From Hyphomicrobiales bacterium (GTDB taxonomy: Bacteria; Pseudomonadota; Alphaproteobacteria; Rhizobiales; Rhizobiaceae): 64,000 nt of DNA. The stretch is from assembly GCA_900466605.1 (NCBI GenBank), contig UBMU01000012.1, positions 248,001-312,000 on the forward strand, read 5' to 3'. This document shows, piece after piece, positions 63,157 through 64,000 of the stretch; the first letter of the stretch is position 1, and each line of letters opens with the position of its first letter. Under the pieces are notes generated by a model. The model searched no databases. It saw nothing but the letters and a program-made list of their open reading frames with translations, and had not been told where the DNA came from. The translations under genes and the position numbers were made by a program.

Positions 63157-64000
63157 ATGTCCGTCGTTCAATTCAGAAATATCCTCAAAACCTACGGTGC
63201 ACTGGTCATTCTGCAGGACCTCAATCTCAACGTCGATGACGGGGAATTCCTTGTTCTGCTCGGCCCTTCAGGCTGCGGAAAAACCACGCTTCTCAACCTT
63301 CTTGCTGGCCTGATCGAGCCTCAGGACGGCGAGATCATCATCGACGGCCGCGACGTGACGGATCTCGATCCGAGAGACCGCGGGCTCGCGATGGTGTTCC
63401 AATCCTATGCGCTCTATCCCACCAAAACCGTGCGCGGGAATATGCGGTTCGCCTTGACAGCACGCGGCCTTCCTGCCGAGGAGATCGACCGCCGTATCGC
63501 CTGGGCGGCAAAGATGCTGCAGCTCGAACACTTGCTCGACCGCAAGCCCGCGCAGCTGTCCGGCGGTCAGCGGCAGCGCGTGGCGATCGGGCGTGCACTG
63601 GTGCGGCAGGTCGGGCTTTTCCTCTTTGATGAACCGCTCTCGAACCTCGACGCCAAGCTCCGCAACGAGATGCGTATCGAGATCAAGAAGCTGCACAACG
63701 AACTCAAGAACACGATCGTCTACGTCACGCACGACCAGGTTGAAGCTATGACAATGGCCACTCGCATCGCCGTGATGAACAAGGGGCTCGTCGAGCAGAT
63801 CGGCACACCGACCGAAATCTACGATCGTCCGGAGAGTGTCTTCGTCGCCGGGTTCGTGGGATCTCCTGGCATGAACTTCCTGGATTGCACGATCAGACTC
63901 GATCAGGGGCGTCCGGTCGCTGCAGCGGAACATGCCGACGCGCGATTTGATCTCTCGTCCTACGACTGGAGCACCGCTCCGGCGGACGGCACGCGCATAA
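63157..64000 (+). CDS. Carbohydrate ABC importer ATPase (MalK/UgpC-type), 3' end beyond window
   Basis: 281 codons seen, frame open to the last base. Walker A GPSGCGKTT (residues about 36-44), signature LSGGQRQR, Walker [15 protein letters not shown] and H-loop VTHDQVEAM are present; the C-terminal regulatory domain begins near residue 235 and is cut off. Starts 4 bp after the second permease gene. Truncation is by the window, not the gene. Confidence 0.92.
   Translation, partial: MSVVQFRNILKTYGALVILQDLNLNVDDGEFLVLLGPSGCGKTTLLNLLAGLIEPQDGEIIIDGRDVTDLDPRDRGLAMVFQSYALYPTKTVRGNMRFALTARGLPAEEIDRRIAWAAKMLQLEHLLDRKPAQLSGGQRQRVAIGRALVRQVGLFLFDEPLSNLDAKLRNEMRIEIKKLHNELKNTIVYVTHDQVEAMTMATRIAVMNKGLVEQIGTPTEIYDRPESVFVAGFVGSPGMNFLDCTIRLDQGRPVAAAEHADARFDLSSYDWSTAPADGTRI

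Overview
The window reads as an accessory, solute-uptake-rich replicon region of an alphaproteobacterium, most likely a Rhizobiaceae member (Rhizobium/Sinorhizobium/Agrobacterium type). The grounds are the number of complete ABC importers (six systems, one cut by the window end), each beside its own catabolic genes and regulator, an ExoD protein, a 48-aa DUF1127 protein, a ugp locus and moderately high GC. I saw no rRNA, tRNA, CRISPR array or intact insertion sequence. Species and replicon type are inference.

Layout. 0.1-1.6 kb: a periplasmic L,D-transpeptidase. 1.6-8.9 kb (minus): a BMP-type (nucleoside-like) ABC importer with an amidase and a CodA-like deaminase, behind a near-perfect palindrome. 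9.3-14.2 kb: ExoD and partner, a single-domain response regulator, a HAD dehalogenase, a small XRE regulator, and an MscS channel fused to a cyclic-nucleotide-binding domain. 14.5-19.5 kb (minus): a flavin monooxygenase and a butanediol-type dehydrogenase behind a consensus sigma-54 promoter and a 22-bp palindrome, next to an AcoR-like enhancer-binding protein. 19.9-26.6 kb (plus): ugpBAECQ with a DeoR regulator and a HAD phosphatase.

26.8-43.1 kb is the most unusual part. A minus-strand enzyme operon (MalY-type PLP enzyme, atypical SDR, DapA-like aldolase, hydantoinase-like amidohydrolase, hydantoin/Asp racemase), a GntR/FCD regulator, a fused Dpp-type ATPase, a rhodanese, an oligopeptide-type importer, a second solute-binding-like protein with no signal peptide, a VOC protein and an NTPase-SUMF1 fusion appear to be tied together by three copies of an 18-bp pseudo-palindrome that I read as the GntR operator. 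I infer an undescribed uptake and catabolic system for a hydantoin- or amide-like, possibly sulfur-containing, compound.

43.4-48.3 kb: a CHASE4-PAS-GGDEF-EAL protein, a DUF1127 protein and a PHB-depolymerase-like esterase. 48.5-52.7 kb: an iron/corrinoid-type ABC importer translationally coupled to an unknown protein with two glutamine-amidotransferase-like halves. 52.9-59.4 kb: a stress module with a winged-helix/NTPase/TPR regulator, an Ohr paralogue lacking its peroxidatic cysteine, a Tat-exported epoxide hydrolase, a canonical Ohr and a DUF3095 protein around an inverted/direct-repeat operator. 59.4-60.2 kb holds a dehydrogenase remnant. 60.2-64 kb: a LacI regulator diverging from a sugar ABC importer whose ATPase gene runs off the end.
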